Positions 22,962 through 33,439 of a DNA stretch of 64,000 bases are shown here, piece by piece; position 1 is the first letter of the stretch, and each line of letters starts with the position of its first letter. The translations under genes and the position numbers were made by a program. The notes under the pieces are model-generated. The model was not told the DNA's origin. It saw only the letters and a program-made list of their open reading frames with translations, and did not search any database. Origin of the DNA: Oxytricha trifallax. Taxonomy: Eukaryota > Ciliophora > Spirotrichea > Sporadotrichida > Oxytrichidae. The stretch is from positions 62,001-126,000 of the forward strand of contig ARYC01000151.1 in the NCBI GenBank assembly GCA_000711775.1. The letters run 5' to 3'.

Positions 22962-24277
22962 ATGTTTGAAAAGGATGCACTTAATTAAGAAAGAAATCTC
23001 AAATTTGTAGACGACATTTAAACATAGAATTTTAAGAGAGGTCTCACTCATAAACACATACAATTTCTCACAAGAGATTTAATTATTGTATCTTGGAAAG
23101 GGTACTCTTTATTAACGAGATTTTAAATTATTCTATAGGTTGTACCTTGAGGCCACACTAACTCAGTCAAAGCTCCAGTACTAGTAGAAAGATTTAAATT
23201 TAAGTACAAAGTCATGGAGACAACCTATAACCTGACTCCTGCAAAACTTAGCCATATTAAATCAATTAGGATTGAAAGGTTTTCAAAGCTACTCTAATGC
23301 TTAGAATATGGCAAAAAGATTGTCTAAATTAACGAGGTAATCTTTAAGCCATATAAAGTAGATTAGAGATCGTGGGCTAAGGCTGGCTAGAATTAGATAT
23401 TGTGAAAAGAAGGACTGTGGCAGTAGCAATAAGCATGGATAGCGGATTAGAAGGGTATCAAGTTAAAATAAAGTCAATGAAGCAAGTCGATTATCAAGCT
23501 ATGATTGAGTATCTTGGGGGCAATCAACAGGAAAGGGACATAATAATATTTTGGGACAACCTTAGGCCACACCATAGCAAAATTATCTAAGATCATATTA
23601 AGGCCAAGAAGTGGATTCGTTAATTCAATGCTCCATACTCGCCGGATTTCCACTCAATAGAGGAAGTTTTCTCGTAGGTTTAAAAGTCATCAAAAATAAA
23701 GCTTATAGAACATGTCTTTAATTTAAGCGACCTATATTGTAGGAATACATTCGAAATTGAGAAATTAATTTTAATTAAATAAATAATTAATTAAATTAGT
23801 GGCAGTTAAAGTTGGCCAATTTAAACAATCTTGGGCTCATTCGATAGAGAATTCGAATTTAGCTTGACTTTTACTATTGGTGGTACTATTTTGTTCATCA
23901 AAGGAGCGAGATAACTCGAGTTTAATTAAACTCATCTGATATCAATAAATCATACCCTCACATTAAAGTCGAGTTATCTCGCTCCTTTGATGAATAAAAT
24001 AGTACCACCAATAGTAAAAGTCAAGCTAAATTTGAATTCTCTATCGAATGAGCCCAAAATTGTTTAAATTGGCCAACTTTAACTGCCACTAATTTAATTA
24101 ATTATTTATTTAATTAAAATTAATTTCTCAATTTCGAATGTATTCCTACAAAAGCATCAAGCCATAGTAAAAGAGTCAATAGAAGCAAAAAAACAAGAAA
24201 TGGCTATAAATGTAATTCAAAGATCAATAATAAAAATGGAAAATTATATTAGTTAAGCCTAATATCACTCAAACTGA
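22962..24277 (+). pseudogene. Tc1/IS630 family DD34E transposase B, interrupted
   Basis: Recognisable blocks: IVQINEVIFKPYK then SWAKAGQN (about 23320-23395), RRTVAVAIS, DIIIFWDNLRPHH (second Asp 23555-23557) and FNAPYSPDFHSIEEVF (Glu 23660-23662). Asp and Glu are 34 residues apart as in copy A. The first catalytic position is Asn (AAC, 23331-23333) instead of Asp. A TGA lies upstream of the domain in the 22962 frame, and the frame changes by one base at about 23400. A 415-bp hairpin (23737-24151) interrupts the C-terminal part; the frame resumes as KHQAIVKESIEAKK and ends at TGA 24275-24277. The start is uncertain (ATG 22962 is one option). The standard-code minus frame at 22848-23063 is a shadow. 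Probably inactive. Confidence 0.8.
23737..24151. mobile_element. 415-bp foldback (hairpin) insertion in transposase B
   Basis: Two arms of 183 bases each (23737-23919 and 23969-24151) are reverse complements with about three mismatches and no gaps, around a 49-base loop. Ends are TTGTAGGAATAC...GTATTCCTACAA. It sits inside the transposase frame, whose coding pattern resumes on the far side, so it is an insertion. No clear target duplication is visible. It is a MITE or foldback element; a transcript through it would form a long double-stranded RNA, a possible substrate for the small-RNA pathways known in ciliates. Confidence 0.85.
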
Positions 24278-24464
24278 CTCCGTTTTCTATTGCCCACGCC
24301 ATAGTCATTCATGAGGTCGTGTTCTTGTTTTCGTTTGTTGCATGAGTCCTAGATCATATTTTGCTCTGGGGGTACGAGCTATAGGGTATATTGCCTTGTG
24401 AATTTTGCTTAAACTAAGGAAAGGGGTCTAAAATTTCATAATTATTCTGTTTTTATTTATGCTC

Positions 24465-24945
24465 TCATGGCTTTGATTTATCTTTTAGAAGTGACAAGGC
24501 TTTGCCTTTTGACTCTATATTTATGGTAATTATTTAAAATATTGTACTTGAAAAATATGGCTCTGAATATAGGAAGTTGAAATCATCCTCTCTAATGTAT
24601 ATTTTCTCTTTCTTTTCCTCCAAACTTTCACTTTTGTTCCGAGTTGTGTTTGCATGATTTACGAGTGTTTTTAAATAGTTTGGCCATAGGGTCGTAAGCA
24701 CCCCTTAGAAGTACCTTCTCACATGGAGTACTTATTAGTCGGGGTCGTAATTCATAAATTTCAAAATCCCTGGATCATCCTAAACCTAATCGAATATATT
24801 TTTGACAGAAAGTTCCTCATAGTATGCAACGTTGAAAAGTATAACATTGCTTGTCTTGAGGAGGTCTTGGCGGCTGCAAGAAAGTCTTTTATGAATCTTA
24901 TGGTAATATACTCGTCATGCGGCAAAAAAAACCTCTATATTTGGT
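24465..24945 (-). CDS. unnamed protein X (copy B)
   Basis: Minus-strand frame open for about 150 codons to TGA at 24465-24467, with TAA/TAG as Gln. It aligns by eye with copy A at 16211-16966: LLKTSNVILFNVAYYEEL against LKRSDVIVSAVPQIEGL; PGILKFMNYDPDQQVLHVRR against PSLLKYFPDQMDWLHLDKK; ESKGKALSLLKDKSK against VSKGRSAYLLKQSTK. No start codon is evident, so a 5' exon may lie near or above 24945. Beyond the TGA the same frame stays protein-like for another 70 codons if TGA is Trp, but copy A gives no clear support for that extension. Tail-to-tail with transposase B and divergent from methyltransferase B. Function unknown. The plus-strand standard-code frame at 24723-24947 is its shadow. Confidence 0.65.
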
Positions 24946-26111
24946 AAATTAACTTATCTTACTGCTAAATTTTAGGAATTTTATCCAATCACTTTTTTAT
25001 TTAAATTTGTTTTCAAATTTTCGAGCGTCATGTACTTAAACTGGCTAGCTTTCCATAATTTGTGCTATAAATGAAATAATTATAGATTAAATAAAAACTA
25101 ATTTAAATATCTGTGTTTAAAGTATTTGATTCCTGAGTAGACACTTTAATTTTACTATAAAAATCATTACTAGTCTATTATAATGGTACTGACCAGAATT
25201 AAGAATTTGAAGTGAATAGCAATTTTTATTTAACAATAATTATTCTTATTAAAATTATCAAATAATTTATTATAAATATTAATTTTTAAATTTTTTTTAT
25301 AAATGGAAACCCTCTGAGTCCATATCGCACCAATAAAAATAAAAATTCATTTAAAAATATATTAATTCAATCTTATTATTATGTTCATAACTTTTTCCAT
25401 TAAGTTAATTTGCGAAACGGATTATTTTGGTTTATAATAATTTATACAGTTTCTCAAATTGTTGTGAAAACAGCATGGCTGTAAGTTCAAATACTTTACT
25501 TAATACAAAGTTAATATTAAATAATAATTTAGAGTTTCTTTTGTATTCTTAGTTGAAACCCATGGCTTCTTTAAGGAGTTATTAATAGATGTAATTATAT
25601 AATATAGAATAAATATAATTTAGTACCATGCAGTCTGTTAATGACAGTAAACCAATAAAATTATTATATAAATTATTTACTATTTTAGCTAAACAAAATC
25701 TCATCCTAGAGGAATAATTTATTGATTATTATTATTTTTAAAAGAGTAACTATTATGAATATTATCTAAATGATGGGCTTTCTTCCACTATAAGCTTTTG
25801 TTATATTTTCTTTTTATTTTAAACATTTTTATTAAACTAATAATTCATACGATAAATTAGAATAATTAAGTTAAATTATTAATTATTTATATTATTATTA
25901 TTATATGATAATATAACATTAAAAAATGTCGATATACGTAGAGCATACCAAAATGAAAGCATAAAACCCTCTACCGAGTTTCTCCTAAAGTTTTGCGGAA
26001 AATTCAGGCTTCCTAAAATTTTGCGGATCAAATATTCAAACATTTTAATAAACAATGAAATTTTTATGATCACAAGAAGTCTACCTTTCAAAAATAAATA
26101 AAAAATAAACT
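24946..26111. other. intergenic region between X-B and methyltransferase B
   Basis: AT-rich sequence with no clear gene. The phrase CCTAAA(G/A)TTTTGCGGA occurs twice at about 25985-26030, and TTTTGCGGATCA once more just inside the next gene (about 26167). The standard-code minus frame at 25879-26091 shows no homology I can recognise. An upstream control region for methyltransferase B could lie here. Confidence 0.35.
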
Positions 26112-27096
26112 ATGAAAAGGACTAGCAACTTCGCATAATTGGCTAAGTTAAGCCATTTATTTGCCAGTTTTGCGGATCACGTAATGATAGCTCAGGGGCT
26201 TAAGTACTCATACTACAAACAACCACAAAATAGATGCTAGAACTACAAAAAACAGGAAAAGTATTATAAAGATAAAATGAAGTGGATGTGACAAATTATT
26301 TTCGAGGAGCAACGACTGCAGTAAATACGAGCCTCCTTGCCTTAAGAGACAGCAAAAGACCAAAGCAATATAGAAAAATAAATAGAATGATAGGAAGCAA
26401 GGCTTTCTTCAATGACCTTGCAATGCTCAAGTAAAAGTATTTTATGGCTATGAGTTGGTGCCACTTCAGATGAAAATCAGAAATCCTTAGAGAAAAACGC
26501 TAACAGAACCAGTTTTATTTTATGGCGACGTCAGAGATATTAAAATGTGGGAGGAAATAGCAGCAGATGCCATGATAAAATACCATTCACTTTACGAGGT
26601 TGTTTTGATAGAGCCCTCTTATGAAATAAAACAGTCAGTACCCTACCCTATTCTGAGTGATGAATCAATTTTAGCTATGCCCATAGAAGTTGTTTAAGAG
26701 AGGAACATTTTAATACTCTGGTTTTTCAACTAAAAGAAAGATCTTGCAATAGAATTCTTTAGAGTGCATGGGTATGACGAGGTTGAAAAGGGAGAGTGGA
26801 TTAAGCTTACAGCTAATTTAAAGCTTCACAAAGGCTCAAGCATGTATTCAGCTCACAACAATGTAAGCTTCCTGATAGGGAAAAAAGGAAACGTCTCCGA
26901 GATTATGAAGTACCATGTTACAGATAACGTTCTATTTGCAAAGACAGGAAAACACTCTGAGAAGCCAGGATGCATTTATGACTTTAAACAGTCAATGTCT
27001 CCAGACTATCTTAATTTAATTTGGAGGTTTTTGCCAGACCCAATAATGTCAGACCAGGCTTTTCTTCATTTGGCAACCAGCTAGGTTCAGCTATGA
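26112..27096 (+). CDS. MT-A70 family methyltransferase B, degenerate catalytic motif
   Basis: The C-terminal 227 codons (26416-27096, TGA at 27094-27096) are open in one frame and follow the MT-A70 order: FYGDVRDIKMW, VVLIEPSYEIKQSVPYPILS, NILILWFFNQ, VHGYDEVEKGEWIKL, VSFLIGKKGN and TGKHSEKPGCIYD. Where active family members have Asp-Pro-Pro-Trp this one has Glu-Pro-Ser-Tyr (26611-26622), so catalysis is unlikely. In ciliates the known non-catalytic partner of MTA1 is MTA9, which also lacks the motif. The N-terminal 100 codons from ATG 26112 shift frame at least once near 26270, either an intron or damage. A Cys-rich patch lies there in one frame, as in copy A. The stretch from 26764 has no stop of any kind until TAG 27082. 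Confidence 0.78.
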
Positions 27097-27229
27097 GTTT
27101 AATATCTTGTATATTCGTAAATAGTTATAGTTATGATTAAATAATTAAATTAATAAAGCCTTTTTATTATAAATTATGAATGCATGTATATTGATAAAAT
27201 GAGTTAAGGCTGCTAACTAATGATGAGTA
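27097..27229. other. spacer, nothing recognised
   Basis: Short AT-rich stretch after methyltransferase B, before a dispersed repeat. Confidence 0.4.
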
Positions 27230-27550
27230 ATTATATATTTATGAATAATTATTATCATAGTTATTTAAAAGCATTTCTTTTATCATGGTTACCTTAAGAG
27301 TAATCATTATGGTTTTTTTTTCAAAATAATTACATAATCTTCATTTGAGCAGAAAATGAAGGTTTCTAATGGTCACTTTTATAATTCCTTCAACTCACCT
27401 TGCACTGCTCCAATGATAATCAAATTAAATTATCAAATGGTTTGAAAGATGGTTAACAAAATTTAATACTTTTGAAATATAGTTGAACTGTTGAAATTAC
27501 ACTTGGGTCTGAGAACAAGTAGAAATGAGATTATTTGACATAATAATTTT
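27230..27550 (+). repeat. dispersed repeat, copy 1
   Basis: Shares an ordered set of phrases with 40600-40880: AAAATGAAGGT, ATGGTCA, a (C)CAACTCACCTTGCA string, and ATGAGAT(T/A)AT..TGACAT near the end. Similarity is partial (several indels), so these look like old copies of one non-coding repeat. No ends or target duplication could be fixed. Confidence 0.5.
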
Positions 27551-27659
27551 TATTTAAATCTAATTAAAAGGAACATTCCCTAAATTCCCACCCAACATGT
27601 CACAATGAAAACTGAATTAAGCAATCCAAGCTATCCTTTATTTATACTATATTATTAAT

Positions 27660-28922
27660 ATCTAATGATACTTACTTCGCTAATAGCAAAGATTCTCATC
27701 AATAGAAAACTATATAATTCAGTGTTGAATGCTAGACTTAGCAATTGAGAGAGAGAGATCATTCAATCTCTTTTACAAGCTGGAAACTCAAAAAAAGCAT
27801 TCACTCATATAACTTTAAATCATGAAGATCTCGAAGGAGCACATAAATTGCACATCAACTATATTGTTCATTTTATGACGCCTTTCATAGCTCCATTCAA
27901 TAGACACAGATTTATACTTATTTAGAATCCACAAAATAGCAAGACTTCATAGATCGGTACCTTTCCGACAAACTGGAATTCTGACCAAAGTACCCAATCA
28001 GAATCTGACAAATGATAGCATACATCACCAACTTATTTAAAAGAGTAAATAAGAGTGAGATTAACTAATCTTACTTTGACATAAAGATAGCATGCTGGAT
28101 TACGCAGTTAATGAAGATAACCATAAAAAACCACTCTCTTAAGTTTCAACCCTAACAACAAATCTTCCAGAAGACTTAATGATAGAAGAAGAAGAAGAAG
28201 AAGAAGAAGTCAAGTGAACATCAACCCGGGAATAATGGAAGTGAAACAATGAGGATGTCAGTAATCCTAACTAACAACAAGACTTTAAATGAAAAACCAA
28301 TCAAGTAATTTGCCCACTAAGGACCTTCACTTGATTAAATCCTTTCCTTTAAAACCAATAAAACATAATTTTTAATTGAAATGAATCAGGAAAATTTCCA
28401 AAAGTTAAAATAGAGAATTGGTACCCATTTCAACTTAGAATTTAGAAAAGTAATTACTTTTCCTTAAAAAGTTGGGAACTATGAAAAAGATATTCTTTAA
28501 AAGAGAAACTCACCTGCCCTTATCTCATTTAGGAGATATGTAGAGGAAATAGTTAGTGAAAGGTTGGTGGAACCAAAGATACCAATATAAAAAATATAAA
28601 TGACGCAATAGAAGTCTATGAAAAAGACATCTCTAAATTTAACCCAAACAAGGAATCTATGAAGAACTTTACTCTGATTTTGTCAGGGTCTTACTTATGT
28701 AAGAACCTCAATAAAACAAGAATAAAAATTTGAAGGAGGTAAGATGGACCTAACCACAAATTAAACACCTAAAGCAAACGATAATTCTGACTGGTAGAGT
28801 TATTCAAATCATCATGAAGACAATGATGTTGAAGACTGTGAGAACTTTTTAATATGTACGAGGAACATAAAAATAATTTGGAAGAATTTGTCATGTTATT
28901 GTTATAAGAAATGAAAAGAGAC
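27660..28922 (+). pseudogene. unidentified coding remnants with acidic tail
   Basis: GC-richer block with several plus-strand open pieces in the Gln code: about 27752-28015 (ITLNHEDLEGAHKLH ... FPTNWNSDQSTQSESD), 28092-28217 (MLDYAVNEDNHKK ... ending in eight Glu from a GAA run, then VK and TGA), and 28381-28662 (MNQENFQKLKQR ... FRRYVEEIVSERLVEPK). A further piece reaches about 28922. Frame changes between them mean introns or decay. No domain is recognised. It may be the continuation of the core region's gene set or a separate element. Confidence 0.4.
28185..28208. repeat. (GAA)8 microsatellite
   Basis: Eight GAA triplets, read as Glu in the frame that ends at 28215-28217, giving an acidic C-terminus. 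Confidence 0.85.
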
Positions 28923-29406
28923 ATATACACTAACAAAATTCTGGTAGTTTATTTAAATTTTTGTTTGATTTAAATTAGAACTAGTTATATGTAAAAGAAA
29001 TTTATCCATAACAATACATATACTCGCAGGTCCATTGAGACTTAGATGTGAATTAATAATTATTATTATTACTATTTGTCATTTTCTTACTGTATACATG
29101 AAGCTAAGTCAAAAATCATCTGTTATATCCGAAATTGTTCTTTTCGAGTTCTACATCTTCACTTACTGTCCGCAGCTTTCAACTTGTTACATTACTATAA
29201 TATGAGACCCATTTTCAAATAGGTAAGTTTTAATATATGAGATTCTCAAACCTGACATATGATAAAATCTCTCTAAATTCATAAATTTTCTGTTTTTTCA
29301 AAATGTTTAACACCTTTATTAGAAATTTTCCTTATAAGATCAATTATAGGCAGATTATTTTTAATGACTCTTTTGCTTTTGAATTCAATACCAATTAAAC
29401 AGATAA
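28923..29406. other. AT-rich stretch, nothing recognised
   Basis: No supportable gene. It ends at the boundary of an element with long inverted ends. Confidence 0.45.
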
Positions 29407-29573
29407 TATTAATAAAATACAATAAAAATAGGAAAAATAAATAAGGTAAATACAAATTGAAAAGAAGTGGAAAGTAACTGTCACTAATTACAAATACAAT
29501 AAAACATATTTAGTTATTAGGAACATAAAAATTAATCTATAAGTGTACAAAAATCAAATGGACTTAGTGTAAT
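29407..29573. repeat. left 167-bp terminal inverted repeat
   Basis: Matches the reverse complement of 32298-32464 with about six substitutions. Confidence 0.88.
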
Positions 29574-29639
29574 GATTTATTAGTTAAAATTAATTAACAA
29601 GATTATTTATTTAATTGAATTCATAAAATTGTAACTGAA

Positions 29640-32270
29640 AAAATGGACAACAAATAAAACTCATTTCTATGATACGCTTCGAACCCCATTTTTCAATTAC
29701 ATAAATAAGCCATTCTAAAAGTTTTCAAAACTTAACAAATAATCGAAAAAACATCCCAACCCAACCAAATTGAACACACATTTGCAGAAAGAATATAATA
29801 TTAAAATTAATAACTATGATAGACTCAGTTAAATCGTGACGATCATTAGAAGTATGTTTAGCTTTTAAACATATTAGAAAAAATATAAGAACTAACATAC
29901 ATAACAAAGATACTTCACAATCACTCTAAACTAGTATTAATAAACTAAATATCCAACAAACATATGGCGTCTTGATTATGCAACTATGTTACTCTAAAGT
30001 ACCCACACAACTTTATAACTAAAATAATATTTATTAAAACTGACCATAATTTAAGAATTTCTTCAAGTAGCTGTATTAAGTACACATGTTAGTGTTTATG
30101 GCATTTCAAATTTTTATGATAAGTAAACTCCAAGCCATTCAAAATACTGAAAAAATAATTAAGCAATAATATACTAATTTTGAAGCTAATGATATCCTAA
30201 CTTATTAAAATTTATGTTTAGACAATAATCAAAAGACTCATTACTCTTAGAAGAAATATTTTGCTAAAAACTTATATAAAGGTAATTTAGCAAATTATTG
30301 ATGACAAGATTGATATTTTTGATTAACTAACCAAAAATCAAATTTCAAAAGATGCAGATGATTTAAAATATAATAATTGATGTCAAAATAATAGACGAGT
30401 TCAATGAATGTGACAAATTTATACAAACTATTAACAAGGCTATGATAGTTATAAGATAGTTAGCAAAATTTAAAACCTGAGTTTTAGCTAGGAATAATGC
30501 CTAGAGCTCTTATACAAATTTGAAACTAACTTAAACAAACTAATAAATCCAAATAAATAAAAATGAAATTTAAGAAATAAAACTAATATTATTAAGATCA
30601 TCAGCTTATTTAGATTTTGCAAAACATAATTTAATTAGATAACTTAGTTATCTTTTGCCAAATCATATATCACTCCTGTATGACTCATTACGATATTCTT
30701 TTACTCGTTAAAATAAAACATACCATGTTAGTTTATGCTTAAGACTAAGAAAATTTACAAAGTTCCATACAAAGTTTCGGGGGGGGGGGAAGTTTCCTGC
30801 ACTCGAGGAAGTTTCCTGCACGCTTTAATTTTTTTATGTTAAATTTAATAAATTTGACATAAATTAACAAAATTAATATTTTTTTACCCATTAAATATTA
30901 AGAGCATATCGCTCATCATTGAAGTAGTTAAAGAAAATATAGTCTAACATTATAAAGACATGGTAAGAACAAGAAAAATTCAATCAGAATTTCAATAAAA
31001 ATAAGATAAAATATTTGGAATTACTATAACAGAACCTATAAGTATTAGATGAAAAATGTCAGAGTTGTTGGAATCTGAAGAGAGATATTGGCTATTGATT
31101 AAAAAATTAAAGTATAATTAAATGTTGAAATTAGTCCTGAAGTTAGTTTTTATAAAGATTAATTTAATTAAAAAAATATAAATTAAAAAAATTTAAAAGA
31201 GTGCAGGAAACTTCCCTAAAATTTTTTTTTTATCATAAACCGGTGCAGGAAACTTCCCCCCCCCAAAGTTTCATACTTATTAAATAATACCAAAAATAAA
31301 AAATTAGCTGAGGCATTAGTTATAGCATCAGCAATTAAACAAAAAAAGCAATCTAAATCCATAACTACCATCATATTCACTGACATATAACTAATTTATG
31401 AGCCAGTTGCCAAGTGGTCAGTAGAAAGTTCAACTGACATGGTTATTCATCTCGACTCTTAAACTCAATAATATATTCCATTCAACAATTAATCAACAAA
31501 ATTTAATAGTTAAAAACCAACCCATAAACTATTTAAAGTCGAAGGCAAATCAGTAACTTTAGACTGAATATCAAGTAGATAGGGGATATTTGGCTAGCAT
31601 AATTAATAATATTTCTAAATTCTTAACCAAGGAGTAAAACTTAAACCATAATAAATTCAAAACAGGCTAAACATCTAATCCCTAAATAAACGACATGATC
31701 ACTGATATTACATTCAGTGATTCTCTGACCTAATTATTATATGATTGTAATTTCCCAGACTCTTGAGCTACAACATTCTAATACCTGCATCATTCGCCAA
31801 CAAGACATTTTTTCAACCTCTCATTTGCATATTACAACCCCATATAGATAGAATTATAATTCAACTAATGCTGAAACCTCAAACTTTTAAATACTAATAA
31901 TCTTTTACTGTTTACAAGAATGTTAAAGCCCGCTAAGTGATAATTTTAAACTTGTGCATAACTCTATCATTCAATTACTAAATTGTATACCATAAAAATC
32001 AGCTTTCATATCAAGCATAAATGTTGCAATATATATTCTACCTATCTTATTTATACAAGTAGTTAGAATTAATTAAACAAAATCGCATATAAACTTCATT
32101 ATGCTTCCATTATAAATTTGGAGCAAGAAACTTGAAAAGTTTATAAATAATAACTACATAATTCTATAGTATCACGAAACCTTACGCATAAATTTCATAG
32201 GATAGTTTCTTTAAATACTGCATAACAGTTATGAATTAATATTATTAAAGCTGGTAATAGTAATAGATTT
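29640..32270 (+). pseudogene. coding region of the 167-bp-TIR element, broken
   Basis: Plus-strand frames in the Gln code occupy most of the interior on both sides of the nested MITE, consistent with one large protein. Readable pieces include QISKDADDLKY, DEFNECDKFIQTINKAM and LLPNHISLLYDSLRYSF before the MITE, and KLAEALVIASAIKQ followed by ITTIIFTDIQLIYEPVAKW after it. The last two faintly resemble the Glu and Thr-Asp strands of RNase H folds; that is not enough to assign a family. It is broken in several places. Confidence 0.4.
30779..31264. mobile_element. hAT-like MITE, copy 2 (486 bp), nested
   Basis: Flanked by the 8-bp direct repeat AAAGTTTC (30771-30778 and 31265-31272). Begins with ten G and AAGTTTCCTGCAC, repeats GGAAGTTTCCTGCAC about 20 bases on, and ends with GGTGCAGGAAACTTCC and a C run. 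It lies inside the coding part of the 167-bp-TIR element, so it inserted later than that element. Confidence 0.9.
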
Positions 32271-32297
32271 CACACTTTACTATCAGCTAGACTAGTA

Positions 32298-32464
32298 ATT
32301 ACACTAAGTCCATTTGATTTGTGTACCCTTAAAGATTAATTTTTATGTTCCTAATAACTAAATATGATTTATTGTATTTGTAATTAGTGACAGTTACTTT
32401 ACACTTCTTTTAAATTTGTATTTACCTTATTTATTTTTCCTATTTTTATTGTATTTTATTAATA
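32298..32464. repeat. right 167-bp terminal inverted repeat
   Basis: Partner of 29407-29573. Confidence 0.88.
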
Positions 32465-33430
32465 ATTGGGTCTAAATTAGATTTTTTTAATTAGTTTAAG
32501 AAATTATAAATTTCTATTAAATGGAAGTACATTAATTTTATCTAAATTATTGTGAAAATTAAGAAATAATACATATAAATAAAATTAATATACTCTAAAT
32601 TTCCTTAAGAGCATTGTAGAGAAGAACATGAGGAATAATAAACGACATAATTCTTATGATGCTGAAATTACATTTGGATAATTACCCCTAAAATGACTAA
32701 ACCATTAATATTTAAATTTAATATACTTTAAAAATTTAAGATGCTAATACATATTTTAAAATTAAATCTCCCTAATATTGATCAACTATTATAAATTATG
32801 AAATTCTGTTTCAATAAATCACAAAAATTAATGTAATTTAATACATTAATGAATAATTATTAAATTAATTGTCTTTCTCTTTGTATAAGATTCATAAAAT
32901 AAGATTTTCCTACAAAATATTCATATTATTCTCTGATTCAATTAATGAGTAATTGTATACAATTTTAAGTAAAAATATATATATATATATATATTATAAT
33001 GAACATATAATAATAGCTAATGACTAATAATAAGCATCAATTACCTTACATATTGATCCAAGGAATAAGTTCTAAGCAACAAGTCCTATCCTAATCCCAT
33101 TTTTGAGGTTTCTCACATTAATATTTTTTTTCAGTTTCATTAGATTCTTCTTTTCTTCAAGTTATTCTGTTGCCTTAGTCTATTGCCTTATTTTTTTAAT
33201 TTTTTCTTTCCTGATCTGGAGTATAGTGACCATTTTATTGGTTATTTAAAAGGTTTCATGAAATGGCTTTCGTATTTTCGATAATGAATAGCATTAGTTA
33301 GCATATTTTATTCAAATAACTTAATTATTAATTGTTCAACATTTTCTTTTAGATACTAGCAAGTTTCTGATTTTAACTTTGATTGGAATTTTACTGTGTT
33401 CTAATGGATTCATAATCTACTTCAAACTCT
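32465..33430. other. AT-rich stretch, nothing recognised
   Basis: No supportable gene. Contains an (AT)10 run at 32975-32994. Confidence 0.45.
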
Positions 33431-33439
33431 TAAATAAAT

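Larger units (their letters stand above)
29407..32464 (+). mobile_element. 3.06-kb element with 167-bp terminal inverted repeats
   Basis: Bases 29407-29573 and 32298-32464 are reverse complements over 167 positions with about six mismatches and no gaps. The outermost bases (TATTAATA) include a TA at each end, so a TA target duplication is possible but not separable. The inside is one long plus-strand coding region in the Gln code, interrupted by the hAT-like MITE at 30779-31264. The near-identical ends suggest moderate age. The family is not assigned; the coding part is broken and carries only a weak hint of an RNase H-like fold. Confidence 0.82.

Noticed and set aside
22848-23063. 71-codon standard-code minus frame
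   Set aside because: Lies opposite the 5' part of transposase B and shows no motif of its own.
24723-24947. 74-codon plus frame
   Set aside because: Shadow of protein X copy B, which aligns with copy A.
28185-28208. GAA run as a CRISPR or regulatory array
   Set aside because: A simple triplet repeat that reads as a Glu tract in an acidic protein end; no spacers.
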